Below are positions 13,501 through 23,640 of a stretch of DNA of 64,000 bases, one piece after another (the first letter of the stretch is position 1; the number at the start of each line of letters is the position of its first letter). The notes under the pieces are model-generated. The model made no database searches. It saw only the letters and a program-made list of their open reading frames with translations, and was not told where the DNA came from. A program made the translations under genes and the position numbers. The stretch spans positions 43,093,912 through 43,157,911 of the forward strand of contig OX579636.1 of the NCBI GenBank assembly GCA_951230915.1, in the 5' to 3' direction. The DNA is from Antitrichia curtipendula (Eukaryota; Streptophyta; Bryopsida; Hypnales; Leucodontaceae).

Positions 13501-13835
13501 TTAATCCTCCTTTGACATGCCCAATCTAAAAGGGTGGTCAGCAAAAAATATGAGGATAAAAGGCCTAATATGCCTAAGCCCAATCAATTTATGGCTTCTC
13601 AAAATCTACTTTACAATTTTTTTAAATGAATTTTTAATGTGATTTTTTCTCCAAGATCTAGTATATTTTAGGCTCATTTTCAAGAGCTCTCAACACTACG
13701 GAAAGTCAAGATTGTAGTGGACACCTTTGCACAAAATCTTGAATAGAAAAATCATAATCAATCATTTTCAAAATCAAATTTTTGATGCTAAAACTAAACT
13801 TCAAAAAGATTTTAAAAATATATATAAACTAGCAT
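10565..13835. repeat. Large inverted repeat, about 600-bp arms
   Basis: The left arm (about 10565-11160) and right arm (about 13240-13835) are diverged reverse complements. GATTTTTCTATTCAAGATTT at about 10662 pairs with AAATCTTGAATAGAAAAATC near 13733. GTTCAATTTAGAGCAATTTT near 11090 pairs with AAAATTGCTCTAAATTGAAC near 13303. The 2-kb centre holds the element at 11896-12814. It could be an old foldback transposon with very long terminal repeats, or two inverted copies of one repeat. Confidence 0.65.
11896..12814. mobile_element. CCCCTAAAG/TTAA element, copy A
   Basis: About 911 bp between TTAA sites (11896-11899 and 12811-12814). The left end is CCCCTAAAG and the right end CTTTAGGGG, inverted copies of each other. 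The interior aligns with the copies at 27922, 39883 and 62751: CACTCAAAACTAC, TAGGATCTT, CATAACTTTTG, and a hairpin-like TCCCCTGAAGGGACA next to the right end. A TTAA target with CCC-type ends is the pattern known for piggyBac transposons, but there is no transposase to confirm it. Confidence 0.7.
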
Positions 13836-14973
13836 ACAAACACACAAGTGAAAGAAGATGTCATTCAATTGATTCATTGTGTTTGCAAAATGGCTTTGAA
13901 ATTGTCAAAAAATAGCAAGAAAAAACACATATGAAGTTGTATCTCCTTCTACTAAAATGCTTCTCAGTCACTTGTAACTTCTTGGACTGATATAAATTTT
14001 TTGCCATACAAACTAGCTAGTATGTGCAACTTTTCCAAAAAATATTATTGAAAACAGGCACTATATGTAGAAGAAAAATAAATCCACTACTTATAGTCAC
14101 CCCTTCAAGGTAGTGGATTTATTTTTTTATTTAAGAATAAATAAATAAGTACCATTTGAAGATATTCGCAAACATGACAAAGATGTTCTAACAAAGAAAT
14201 AACCTTGCTTGTTCAAATGTTCATATATACAATTCAACAAGGAGCTTAATAACCCTATACTAACAAGTGGCCCTACATTTGCAAGGTAACAAAACAATCT
14301 AAGGTAGGTATTAATATAAATTATTGCCTCCTTTTCAACTACAATATTGTACTTTTACCAATATTTGTCCAAAATTACAACCTATAAATGTTAAACAATT
14401 GTAGATAAAGTACATAATTGGAAAGTTTTTTTATAATGAATATGCCTACTTTAGTCCTTTAACGAAGCAATAATATAGCTTTCAATGGTACTACCATATA
14501 TACAATGCAAACAATTAATTAATTGTTCCAATATTTTTTATTAATCATATTGTCAAAAATTAGGAGATTTGAATCTATGTTCGAACTCAAAAAATCCAAA
14601 TTAGTTTGGGAAGGGAAAAAAATAGAATACTAACAAACCAAAAAATAGAAACAAGTCATTATTTCATCTATTAAAGAAGAAAATCAATACTAGAAAAGTT
14701 GTAACCAAAACAACAAAAAACCAACAATTTTTTTGTTGTTCTAGGCATTGGCAATTACGATTTGACTTAATCAACAAATTGTTATAAGAATGCAACCTAC
14801 TTTTTGTTGTTCCAAGCACTATAATTTTTTTGACCAAATCAATATAAATCCAATAGGTTTTATAAATACCAATTAGTATGTTGCACATGTGCATATGAAT
14901 TCAAACATGGCATGTTGGATGAAGAAAATGGTTTGGAAGACCAAGGCCCTATATTCAAACCATAGTGCCAATA

Positions 14974-15090
14974 CATTTGCCGATGTGGCACTTTGGCCCT
15001 TGATGACATGGCCCTTTGATTCATTGACGTGGTAGTTTGGTCCCTACCAATGTGGCAAATTGACCTTGTTGATGTAGCAGTTTATATTTT
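14974..15090. repeat. Imperfect about 22-bp tandem repeat
   Basis: Five or so units of the pattern TTGATGTGGCANTTTGGNCC (for example GATGTGGCACTTTGGCCC, GACGTGGTAGTTTGGTCCC). The array is decayed and sits in otherwise AT-rich DNA. Confidence 0.6.
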
Positions 15091-16328
15091 TTTAATATTT
15101 CCATTGTCTAAAGGAATGATTCTAGGACAACAAATTTCGGTGTAATTTTGACCAAGACAATGCGACCAAAACAACAAGCGCAAACAACAGTTTTCAAGGG
15201 TGTAGTAATATTTTCTTTGGTAATTTAGTGATGTGTACTCCAAGTTCACTTTCTTTTTGGTATGAATACTATCCTACATTTGTTGCATAATTATGTGGAA
15301 CATTTTAGTAACTGCAAATGGTAGGAAAGTGATCACTGTGTATCAAATGTTTTTTTTCTTTGACAAATTTCTATAAAAATCTATTTTGTAAGTTTGGTAT
15401 TGTCCACCACTATACTAGAAAATAAGAAAATGATAGAAATGAAATGGTCAAAATATTTGCAAGTTGCTATCCTTTACTATAAAATATCAAACATGGATCC
15501 AAATTTTTCTTTTGATGCAAAATTTATTATACATGTATAAATATATTTTTAATTATTTTAATATAAATAATGATAAGTTATCGATACCATGCTTTGTTGA
15601 TGAACTTTTAAATTGAGCCCATCATCTTAACATTTAACTTCTAAAATAGAAATTATATTTTTGGATAAATTTTGAAAACCAAAACTTCTAAGTTGAATTG
15701 GTCAAGATCTACAAAATATTTTGCCAATTTTGACTGCATATATAATTTCAACATGTCATGTTGAACACAATGATCTTCTTTCAGTACAAAGCCTCGAAAA
15801 AGTCGAAGAGACCATATAATTTAGAACATGTATGATTTGTCACTTCCTCTTTCTTTTTAATGGTCACCGTTCCTTAAAAAAAACAAAGTTATGTTTTTTC
15901 TTAATGACAGTCAGTGTTACCGTGGAAAAAAGATCTTAACAAATCAAAGATTTCAAATTTCAATTTTTTGCACCTTCCCTTGATGTTTGTGCAATTGATT
16001 CTTATTGATTGCATATCTTGTAAATCAGGTTCTTTGGTGGATTGTTAGTACAATCAGTAGGACTAAATTTAAGTTAAGTTAAGTTAGCTTCAAAATCCTG
16101 CATTGGCATGATGGTCTGCTGGTTGTACAGATGCACAAAATGAGGATGTGCGGTACTTGGGTTGGTGAATTCTTGCCTGGTATGTGCCAACATTAATGCA
16201 CAACTTGCAAGGAAAGTGTTGGGGAAGTTTTCGTACCTTTGCGGGTAATTTGCCTCCTCTTTGTAGAAGGAGCCGGGGGCACCGGTTGCATCGTCTCCTT
16301 ACCAAAATCTTCCGGTTTATTTCCTCTA

Positions 16329-16641
16329 AGGTAGGAGGTCCTAAAATGGAGCGGGTTCTAAAACCAATCAGGCTCTAGAGGTACATTTTGCACTTTCCAA
16401 TATACAAGTGGTGTGCATTTGAGGAGGTGGTCGGTTTTAGAGCCCACAAAAATGCACTTTTCTGCAACTTCAGAAATTCATAACTAATTTCACAAAGCTT
16501 CAAAAAATATTAAACAACTTGGTTTAGATGCCAATTTCTCTTGCCTTTCAAGAAAAATTTACTGAAAAATATTTTAAGAAGTTCTACCTCTCCAAAAGTC
16601 AGCTTCAGCTCTTAGATGAGCATTTTATGGACCTCCTACCT
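16329..16641. mobile_element. AGGTA-family MITE (TA target site)
   Basis: 313 bp with ends AGGTAGGAGGTCC and GGACCTCCTACCT, an exact 13-bp inverted repeat, flanked by TA (16327-16328 and 16642-16643). The first 30 bases nearly match the left end of the large pogo element at 28888, and the last 35 nearly match its right end before 39552. It has no coding capacity. This is the clearest small derivative of that element. Confidence 0.9.
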
Positions 16642-16967
16642 TAGTATCAAATTCGCATTGGCCACTTTCCTTCAACTTCAAATTAACAAAGACTACAATC
16701 TTCCTCTTTCGAAGCCATGTTGATTTTGAAACTGAACTCCAAATTTCATTACATTAAGCAAACACAAATAGCGGAGCAAGGGTTAGGTATCACAACCAAC
16801 CCTAAAGTAATTCATGCTTCCATCTTATCCATGTACTCCAAGCCCACGAAGCCTCAAAGTTGTCTAGACCTAAAGTGGTACCCAACTCATCCAAGAATAT
16901 ACATGCCTCCAACAACTCAGGTATTAGCCTTGGGATTTGAAAAGACAAGTGGCTAAAACCTGACAAT

Positions 16968-17654
16968 TTAACCCCTAAATGTATTTGACTATGTTTTTCA
17001 CCAAAAACGCTCTAAAACTAGCCATTTCTAGTACAAGATCCAAATTTTGGAAAGAAATCATTTTTGGACACATGTAACCGTAGGATTTTATAGTACAATA
17101 GTTTAAAAAGATTGCAGTATATTAGTGTTTGAAATGACAAAAAAACTTTTTTTGACCCTACAAAACAACATGCAGCTGCACTTTGGAAGGTCATATTTAT
17201 ATTGAAAAATGTTCAAAATGGTGGTTACTCTTTGGACTCATTCTGCAAGTCAAGTTCGCTACATGCTTGAAAAAATTCAAGATCATTTGGAATTGTAGAT
17301 GATAGTAAGCAGAAAATAGTAAGGAGGAAAAAATATAAAATGATTCAAAACACCAAATTGTTAATAATTTATTTATGGAACTGAAATATTCCAATCCCAA
17401 TGGTTGGAATGTTGTGATAAACAATCTACACCCATTTTGTAAAAAAAAAATTCAAAAATATTAAAAATTGAGTTAAATAAAGGACTTCAAAGTTTGTTTT
17501 AAAGTAAAAAATCCATAACTATCCACAAACTACCCCCAAACTAAAACTCCCATAAGTTTCATTTCATTAATCGAAATGGAATGATTCAAAGCTTCCATGC
17601 ATATACAAATCTAGAGAACCAATTTCGAACTTTAATTTTTTTTTAAAGTGATTT
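16968..17654 (+). mobile_element. CCCCTAAAG/TTAA element of longer type, truncated copy (C2)
   Basis: It starts TTAACCCCTAAA and follows the same course as the copy C interrupted at 28888. It contains an unoccupied version of the target of the big pogo element (TA at 17320-17321). Copy C3 abuts its right side in opposite orientation, apparently inserted at the TTAA near 17654; the rest of C2 beyond C3 was not found. Confidence 0.65.
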
Positions 17655-18612
17655 TAAACCCCTAAAGGACCAAAGTGCTTTTGGAGGCAGCATAGCAATT
17701 TTAGGCAACTCAGTGCGAATGGGATTTTATTTATTTTTCTTTGAAATTTTAACAAAACATTTTCCCTAGGAGTAGCTTTAGCCTTTAATGCCCAATAATT
17801 TTCATAACTCTTGACTACATTATCAAAAAGTTATTGAATGATATGAAGTTTTCATTGCTTGGCGGGCAACCTAGGCAATAAAAATAACTTCTTTAAAATT
17901 CTTTTTTTGAAAAATAAAAATTCGAAATTATTTTTTTGGATTTCTATATACATAGAAAATTTTGAATCATTTCATTTTTATTATTGAGATGAAAGTTATA
18001 AGGAATTTTAGTTGTGCATAGTATACAAGTAGTTATGAAATCTCTTTTCTAAAATAAACTTTGAAGTCCTTCAATTTACTCAATTTTTAATATTCTTGAA
18101 AAAAAATAAAAACATTAGGTTTAGATTTTTTATTACAACATTACAACCATTGGGATTGGCATTTTTCAATTCCATAAAGAAATGGTTAACAATTTAGTAT
18201 TTTGAATCATTATTTACTTCTTTCTACTTACTATTTTTTTCCTATATGTTGTACAATTCCAAATGATCAAAAAAATTTCAAGCATGTAGCCAACTTGCCT
18301 TGAAGAATAAATCTTAAGAGTTACAACCATTCTAGAAATTTTTTCATAGAGATTTGACCTTGTGAAGTGCAGTGGCCTTTTTTTTCGCAGGGACAAAAAA
18401 GGATTTTGCCACTTCAAATGCTAATATCTTGAAATCTACATAGTGGAAATTTCTGAATTTTTTTCTACATCTTCTCAAACCAACATCATAGAAGATCCTA
18501 CAGTTACATTTGTCCAAAAATATTTTTTTTTCTAAAATTTGGTACTTGTATTAGAAATGGCAGTTTTGGAGCATTCTTGGTGAAAACATAGTGCAAAACC
18601 TTTAGAGGCTAA
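17655..18612 (-). mobile_element. CCCCTAAAG/TTAA element of longer type, intact copy (C3)
   Basis: About 958 bp, reverse orientation. It is the uninterrupted counterpart of the copy split by insertions between 28506 and 40698. Read on the minus strand it runs from a variant AGCCTCTAAAGG end to CCTTTAGGGG. It holds the empty TA target (18229-18230) of the 10.7-kb pogo element, and the site where copy D sits in C is also unoccupied. No coding capacity. Confidence 0.75.
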
Positions 18613-18750
18613 TGAAAGTTGAATCTACATGTTCACCTTTTTATTTTTGCACACTATTAGGGTCCTACCAAATTTTTGTTTGATTTTGGATCCTTCATTT
18701 TCACACTCCTACTGGTCATTTTTTTAAAAGCACCAACTAACAATGAACTA

Positions 18751-18983
18751 AGGTAGTCCACTTTAAAAGTGTACATGCCACACAAGTACGTTCAGCTTTC
18801 TTCTATGTACCAACAAAGTACATTTCCAGAGGTGGTCGCTTTTAGTGACTACTACAATTCAACTTCAAAAATTTGTAACTGATTCCACAAAGGTCCAAAA
18901 AACATGAATTGACTTGGATTGGATGCCAATTTCATTTTTCTTCCTATGAATATTTCTTTAAAATTGTTTCAAGGAGTCTACCT
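18751..18983. mobile_element. AGGTA-family MITE, shortened right end
   Basis: The left end AGGTAGTCCACTTTAAAAG follows TA (18749-18750). The right end is GTCTACCT before TA (18984-18985). The interior matches other family members (TTGTAACTGATTCCAC, GATGCCAATTTCA). At 233 bp it is shorter than its relatives. Confidence 0.7.
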
Positions 18984-18999
18984 TAGTTAAGCGGCATTA

Positions 19000-19899
19000 A
19001 GGTAGTCTGCTCTAAAAGTGACCATCTTCTTCAAACCGCTCTTAGGACATTTGCAATGCAGCCCATGTATATCGTCACTGTAAATGCAAATGCAGGGGCT
19101 GAAAACGAGGCCTCCACAATGCAGGGTTCTTTTTCCACAGAGGCGCCCCAATGCGTGGCCGCTTTAGCAAGTCCTATCCTGTAAATTGTGTTGAAAGTCA
19201 GCGGAAAGGATGTGTAGGTTACTAAATTTCTGCAGAAGATTCTTTGGCTCTTGCGATTAATGAGGTAAGATGCAATTTCTTCATCAGTGGAGAAAATTTT
19301 CCCTTTCAACACGAGAAGCTAAAGTCGTCGTCATGATGACCCACAAGGAATCAGCTTGCTGAGACGTTTCGAGGGACAGGCAAGAAGACTAAAATTGTCG
19401 ATCCCACATGGTTCTTTACAGAGCCCTTAGAACTACAAGTTGTCATAACAGGTGCATTGGTATATACATTTAATTATCCAAACGATACAATGCAGGTACT
19501 GTCGCTGTTACAGGGAGCATTGCAAATGCCCTTATAATAAGCTTTGGAATGGACATGAGGTGATCCTTAAATGGACCTCTTTAGCCATTGAGTGAATCGA
19601 GGACAAAGAGTTATCCATTGCAATAGCCAATCAATCTCTTTGGTTTCCCCACATTTGTTTACAAGTTGCAAGGGAACGGATTTTGAGAGACCTACAGTCA
19701 CAAATAGGTGCCTACAACAATAATCTTGAAAATTCCTAACTTATTCTACAAATGTCTGAAAAATATGAAACGACTTGTGTTAAATGCCAATTCCACCATT
19801 CTTCCTAAGAAAATTTACTGAAAATTGGTTTGAGGAGTTTAGCTTCCCCGAAATAGGTGTGATCAGCTCTTAAATGGTCGCTTCAAGAGCAGACTACCT
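19000..19899. mobile_element. 900-bp AGGTA-family element with unique cargo
   Basis: The ends AGGTAGTCTGCTCTAAAAGT and GCTTCAAGAGCAGACTACCT form an imperfect inverted repeat flanked by TA. The last 230 bases are family-typical MITE sequence. The left and middle portions are unlike the short MITEs and richer in G+C. An open minus-strand frame of about 93 codons (19031-19312) looks like complex coding sequence but I do not recognise it; it could be captured host DNA. Confidence 0.7.
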
Positions 19900-20379
19900 T
19901 AGTTCTTCCTGAACATAGGCAAGGAATGCCTTGAGGAGGTAAGGATGGTGCATGATCTCAAATTCCGTGAAAATTTTGGCATGTGGGCTAAATCAAAAAG
20001 ACTTAAATGAATGTCTGCCCATGTTGGTCAGAGCATTCAAGAACCAGGTGAGGCTTGTGTGAACAATTCATGCTGGGCAGTAAATTATTTCAAGTCTTCA
20101 CCATAATTGGACTTTTGCATTGGCATTTTCAAGCCGCCTGTCAACTGAAGATTTATCCTCTACAGTCCATCCATTGCAATATGATCACATGAGTTGTCAA
20201 AATTTCAAATGTGCAACTACAACTTTTCTGCAAGAAGTACATAGACTGATGCAGATTTCTGGAATTCAACACACCAGGTTTTCCAAGCCATAACTTAAAT
20301 CTGTAAGTGGTCCTCATTCTCTTGAAGTACTTACATTGCACAATATTCAGCAATTCAGCATCTCAACCTAATGTACTTA

Positions 20380-20537
20380 AGGTAAACCATCTCATTGCGG
20401 TCAGAATTTGAGTAGGTCTCATTGTGGTCAAAATATTAATGGTGGTGTACATTTGAGAGCTCAAATGTACACCACCATTAACATTTTGACCATAATGGGG
20501 CCTACTCAAATTCTGACCGCAATGAGATGGTTTACCT
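20380..20537. mobile_element. Near-perfect palindromic AGGTA-end MITE
   Basis: 158 bp, with ends AGGTAAACCATCTCATTGCG and its complement. TA flanks both sides (20378-20379, 20538-20539). The arms are about 78 bp and almost identical, meeting at GAGAGCTC near 20457. The transcript would be a long hairpin. Confidence 0.85.
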
Positions 20538-20639
20538 TATACTGACTAACCTTGGGTATGGTTGGTGCAGCCACTTTTGAGTGCATAGTGTGTAGTGATA
20601 CTTTGTGTGTCACTTATGCACCATGAAAATTTAAAAAAA

Positions 20640-20765
20640 TTTAATGAAAATTTAAACCCCACTCCACCTCCTCTTATAATTTTGGGAGGGTGCGAAAGTT
20701 TTTTAAATTAAAATTAAAATTTTAATCCCCCCCATCCCCCTCTTATAATTTTGGGAGGGTGGAAT
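20640..20765. repeat. Direct repeat with CCTCTTATAATTTTGGGAGG core
   Basis: Two copies of a roughly 55-bp block, each with a C-rich run, then CCTCTTATAATTTTGGGAGG. Between them lies AAATTAAAATTAAAATTTTAA. Confidence 0.65.
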
Positions 20766-21413
20766 TGCAAATAATCAATATGGGATAATCTCATACTGTT
20801 GTATCCATATCCCGTCGTTCGTATCCATATATGGTTGTATCTTATGAATATACATATTAGTACCGTATTTCACGTATATATCTGATAGCTATTGATTTTT
20901 CTTTGGGGTGTGTGGAATTTTTTTTAAATGAATCGGACAGCTTTTGATTTTTTTGGTTTGTGTGTGTGTAGTAGGGGACACATACAACTGTGTTGCCTCT
21001 TTTTACTAGATTGTAATCCCTGATGTCCTGAGGAGTCAACCCAAATTTTGATTTGGAGTGATAATTTGCTCAATTGCGGTACAAAATGATTAAGGTGGAA
21101 TATTTGACAAAAGAGTGCTTGAATGTTTCCTAGTGGATGAATTGTGAAAATGCTATGATCTCTTAGAATTGGATTGTTTTTAAAATGAATATACATGTTT
21201 TTTTGATGAATGATTGATTTTTCATTCATTTTTTTCATATTTCATTGATACTCGTGGATGTGAATGGTATCATTAATCTATTGAAAGAAAGTTTTTTTGG
21301 ATTGTCCAAAATAAATGAAATAAAAACCTTGGTATCCAACCATGAATCAAAAAGTAGTCACTCACCAATACTTCAACAAGTGCAAAACTAGTCAATCCAA
21401 ATGTACAATGTAC

Positions 21414-22350
21414 AAGGTGGAGTATTGTCAATCAATGGACATGGAACATGATGTGAACATGGATAGCAAGGATTATTAACTAAAGTCTTGTTTATCAGAT
21501 GACGATTTTGGCATCTTGGAAGCATGGGTTTCTTCCAGAGTGGCTCTCGTCCTAGCTCGTTGCTAGTGTTACCACAATTGTTTGGAAGTTGAGGAAGTAG
21601 ATTATATGTCAACAGTCTTCTAGGTATCAAATTCTCCATGCTTCACCTCCTATTCTGTTGAGTGGAGATAAAAGAACTCGTTGCTTTTCACAAATTGATT
21701 GCAAGTACCAAAATTCAAACAAACAAACAAGTCTTTGGATGTACAATCAAAACTCGATGAATCAAAAATTAAGTGATATGTAGCAAATGCACAAGCGTGT
21801 GAAACGGGTTCAAAAGTAGGAAGAGGTTTGAGAGGGTGAAATTGAACTCCAGCTTTGGAAATCAAGTTCTATATTGATTATTTAGACCACCTAAGTAGAA
21901 CCTAAGTCTGGATTGGAATGTCATACAGAAATGCCATATAAAGTGGACACCATTTATAATCCATAGCAGATTTGGTAGGATTGATGATTTGGTATCACTT
22001 GCATGTGACGCTTCACAAGAGAGACAAACAAGCCATTGCCTTCAAATGCTCATACTTGTAAAATTTTGTTCTAGTTGCTTTGCCATGTGTGTCCACTATA
22101 AGAGAAAGGGGTGTTTTAAGTGTGTTTTTAAGTATAGTCCTAGAGATAAGATATTAAGTAATGACCTTTATGGAGATTTTCAGTAAAAATTTACTAGAAA
22201 CACATGTAATTCTAGTAAATTTTTATTGAAAATCTCCATAAAGGTCATTACTTAATATCTTATCTCTAGGACTATACTTAAAAACACACTTAAAACACCC
22301 CTTTCTCTTGGAGACGTCTCTAGATTATTTTTCTACCATATCCAAGGGGT
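21414..22350 (+). pseudogene. Decayed copy of the methyltransferase last exon and 3' flank
   Basis: From about 21430 the plus strand reads like the minus strand of the methyltransferase gene from its last exon onward (about 57655 down to 57000). Shared pieces include ATGGACATGGAACATGA, TTTATCAGATGACGAT, AGAGTGGCTCT, GTTTGGAAGTTGAGGAAGTA and GATGCTTCACAAGAGAGA-type sequence. The coding part carries an early stop (GATTATTAA where the gene has GATTATTTG) and further frame damage. The copy is interrupted by the palindromic MITE at 22094-22315; similarity resumes beyond it. As flanking DNA is included, this is a DNA-level duplication rather than a processed retrocopy. Confidence 0.8.
22094..22315. 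mobile_element. Palindromic CACTA-end MITE
   Basis: 222 bp of two long inverted arms (about 100 bp each) around a short centre near 22205. It begins CACTATAAGAGAAAGGGG and ends CCCCTTTCTCTTGGAGAC, flanked by GTC on both sides (22091-22093, 22316-22318). The methyltransferase 3' flank near 57040 is the homologous empty site. CACTA-like ends and a 3-bp duplication fit the CACTA/EnSpm superfamily. Confidence 0.8.
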
Positions 22351-23069
22351 GTCCAAAGAGAAGTGTAGAAAGAGGCATGTCATAAATGTTACATGTCTAC
22401 AAGTAGCTTATTTGCATACTTAGACTTAGCAAGTGTTCTTTGTAGTGATGGTATGCGATTATTTTGATAGGTGTTTAGACCATTGTTTCTTTGTAATTGC
22501 CGAACCTACATGGCTACAGAGCTGGCAAGAGTTAGGAGTGGTATTTACTAAAGAAAAATTAATAACTATTTGTAGCTCTCTATCACTGCAAGTTGTTATT
22601 ATATAAATTTGAAACTTCTAATTTTATAGATCCATGAGCAATAACAATCTTTCTTAATGCAAGGAGATGTGGACAATACTTAAACACTACCAAAATGATT
22701 TTTATGTACTACACTAAAATTGGTAAATAGTGTTGGCTATACTAATTGTGATTTGCAAGGTTAGTGTTAGATCATTATTTACCCATTCTAACACTATTTT
22801 AGCTCTATAATAAAATTTGGTCATTTCAACATTTTAACGAGAGTGCATTTAGTGTTAGATGGAAACAAAATATAGAAGTTGGAATGGTGGGGGAAAAGTG
22901 GTGTATGAAATGTGGAAATAAGCAATGAGATGCTGAAATAGACACTTAAATGCACAATGAAATGCTGAAATGTAATAATAAACAATGAAATGCTAAAATG
23001 TACCTCACTTGCTTCAAAAGCCATTCATTATTTGTAAATAGGATTTGAAAGACAGATTCTTTATATACA

Positions 23070-23640
23070 TATGGGATGGTAGGAGGTAAACAAACCATGT
23101 GAGATATGTAAATTGGAATTAGTAGGAGCTCAACCCTCCATAGTTAAGTCAAAAGAAGGAACTGGATTTAAAGTAGAATTTCAAACTTCATTTAAGCATA
23201 GTAGAATATTTTTTTTCAAAAAACTTTGAACTAAGGAAAGTTGGAAAATCAAGTTAACATTCATCTCCAAAAGTCCTTCTAGTATTTAGAGAATCCATTC
23301 AAAAGTTATGGACAAAATTAAGACATGGGTTGGAAGGGACATTTTCTTTTATATTTTCAAACATCCTCTTCAAGTTTTGTCCATAACTTTTGATTGGAGA
23401 TTCAAATTCACGAACAAAATTTTGGAGATGAAACTTTTGGAGATTCTAGCTTTAACAACTTTTATTAGTTTAATTTTTAAAAAACAAACTATTCTACCAT
23501 GCCTAAATGAAGTCTAAAATTATAATTTACATATAATTCCTATTGTTTGACAATTAGTGGTCAAGTTCTCATCTTCACATTATCCCATATCCTTTGAGGA
23601 TTCATGATGGAAAATGAATTTCATTATAAAAATGATGTCC
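23070..23640 (+). repeat. Foldback repeat, copy 2
   Basis: Same family as 590-1165 and 40955-41520. The inner arms (about 23160-23320 and 23370-23525) are mutual complements, for example CCATTCAAAAGTTATGGACA against TGTCCATAACTTTTGATTGG. The right flank CATTATCCCATATCCTTTGA is shared with the other copies. Confidence 0.65.

Noticed and set aside
22094..22315. CRISPR-like or phage-type repeats
   Set aside because: This is a single inverted repeat in a eukaryotic genome, with transposon-type flanks; there is no repeat-spacer array anywhere in the window.
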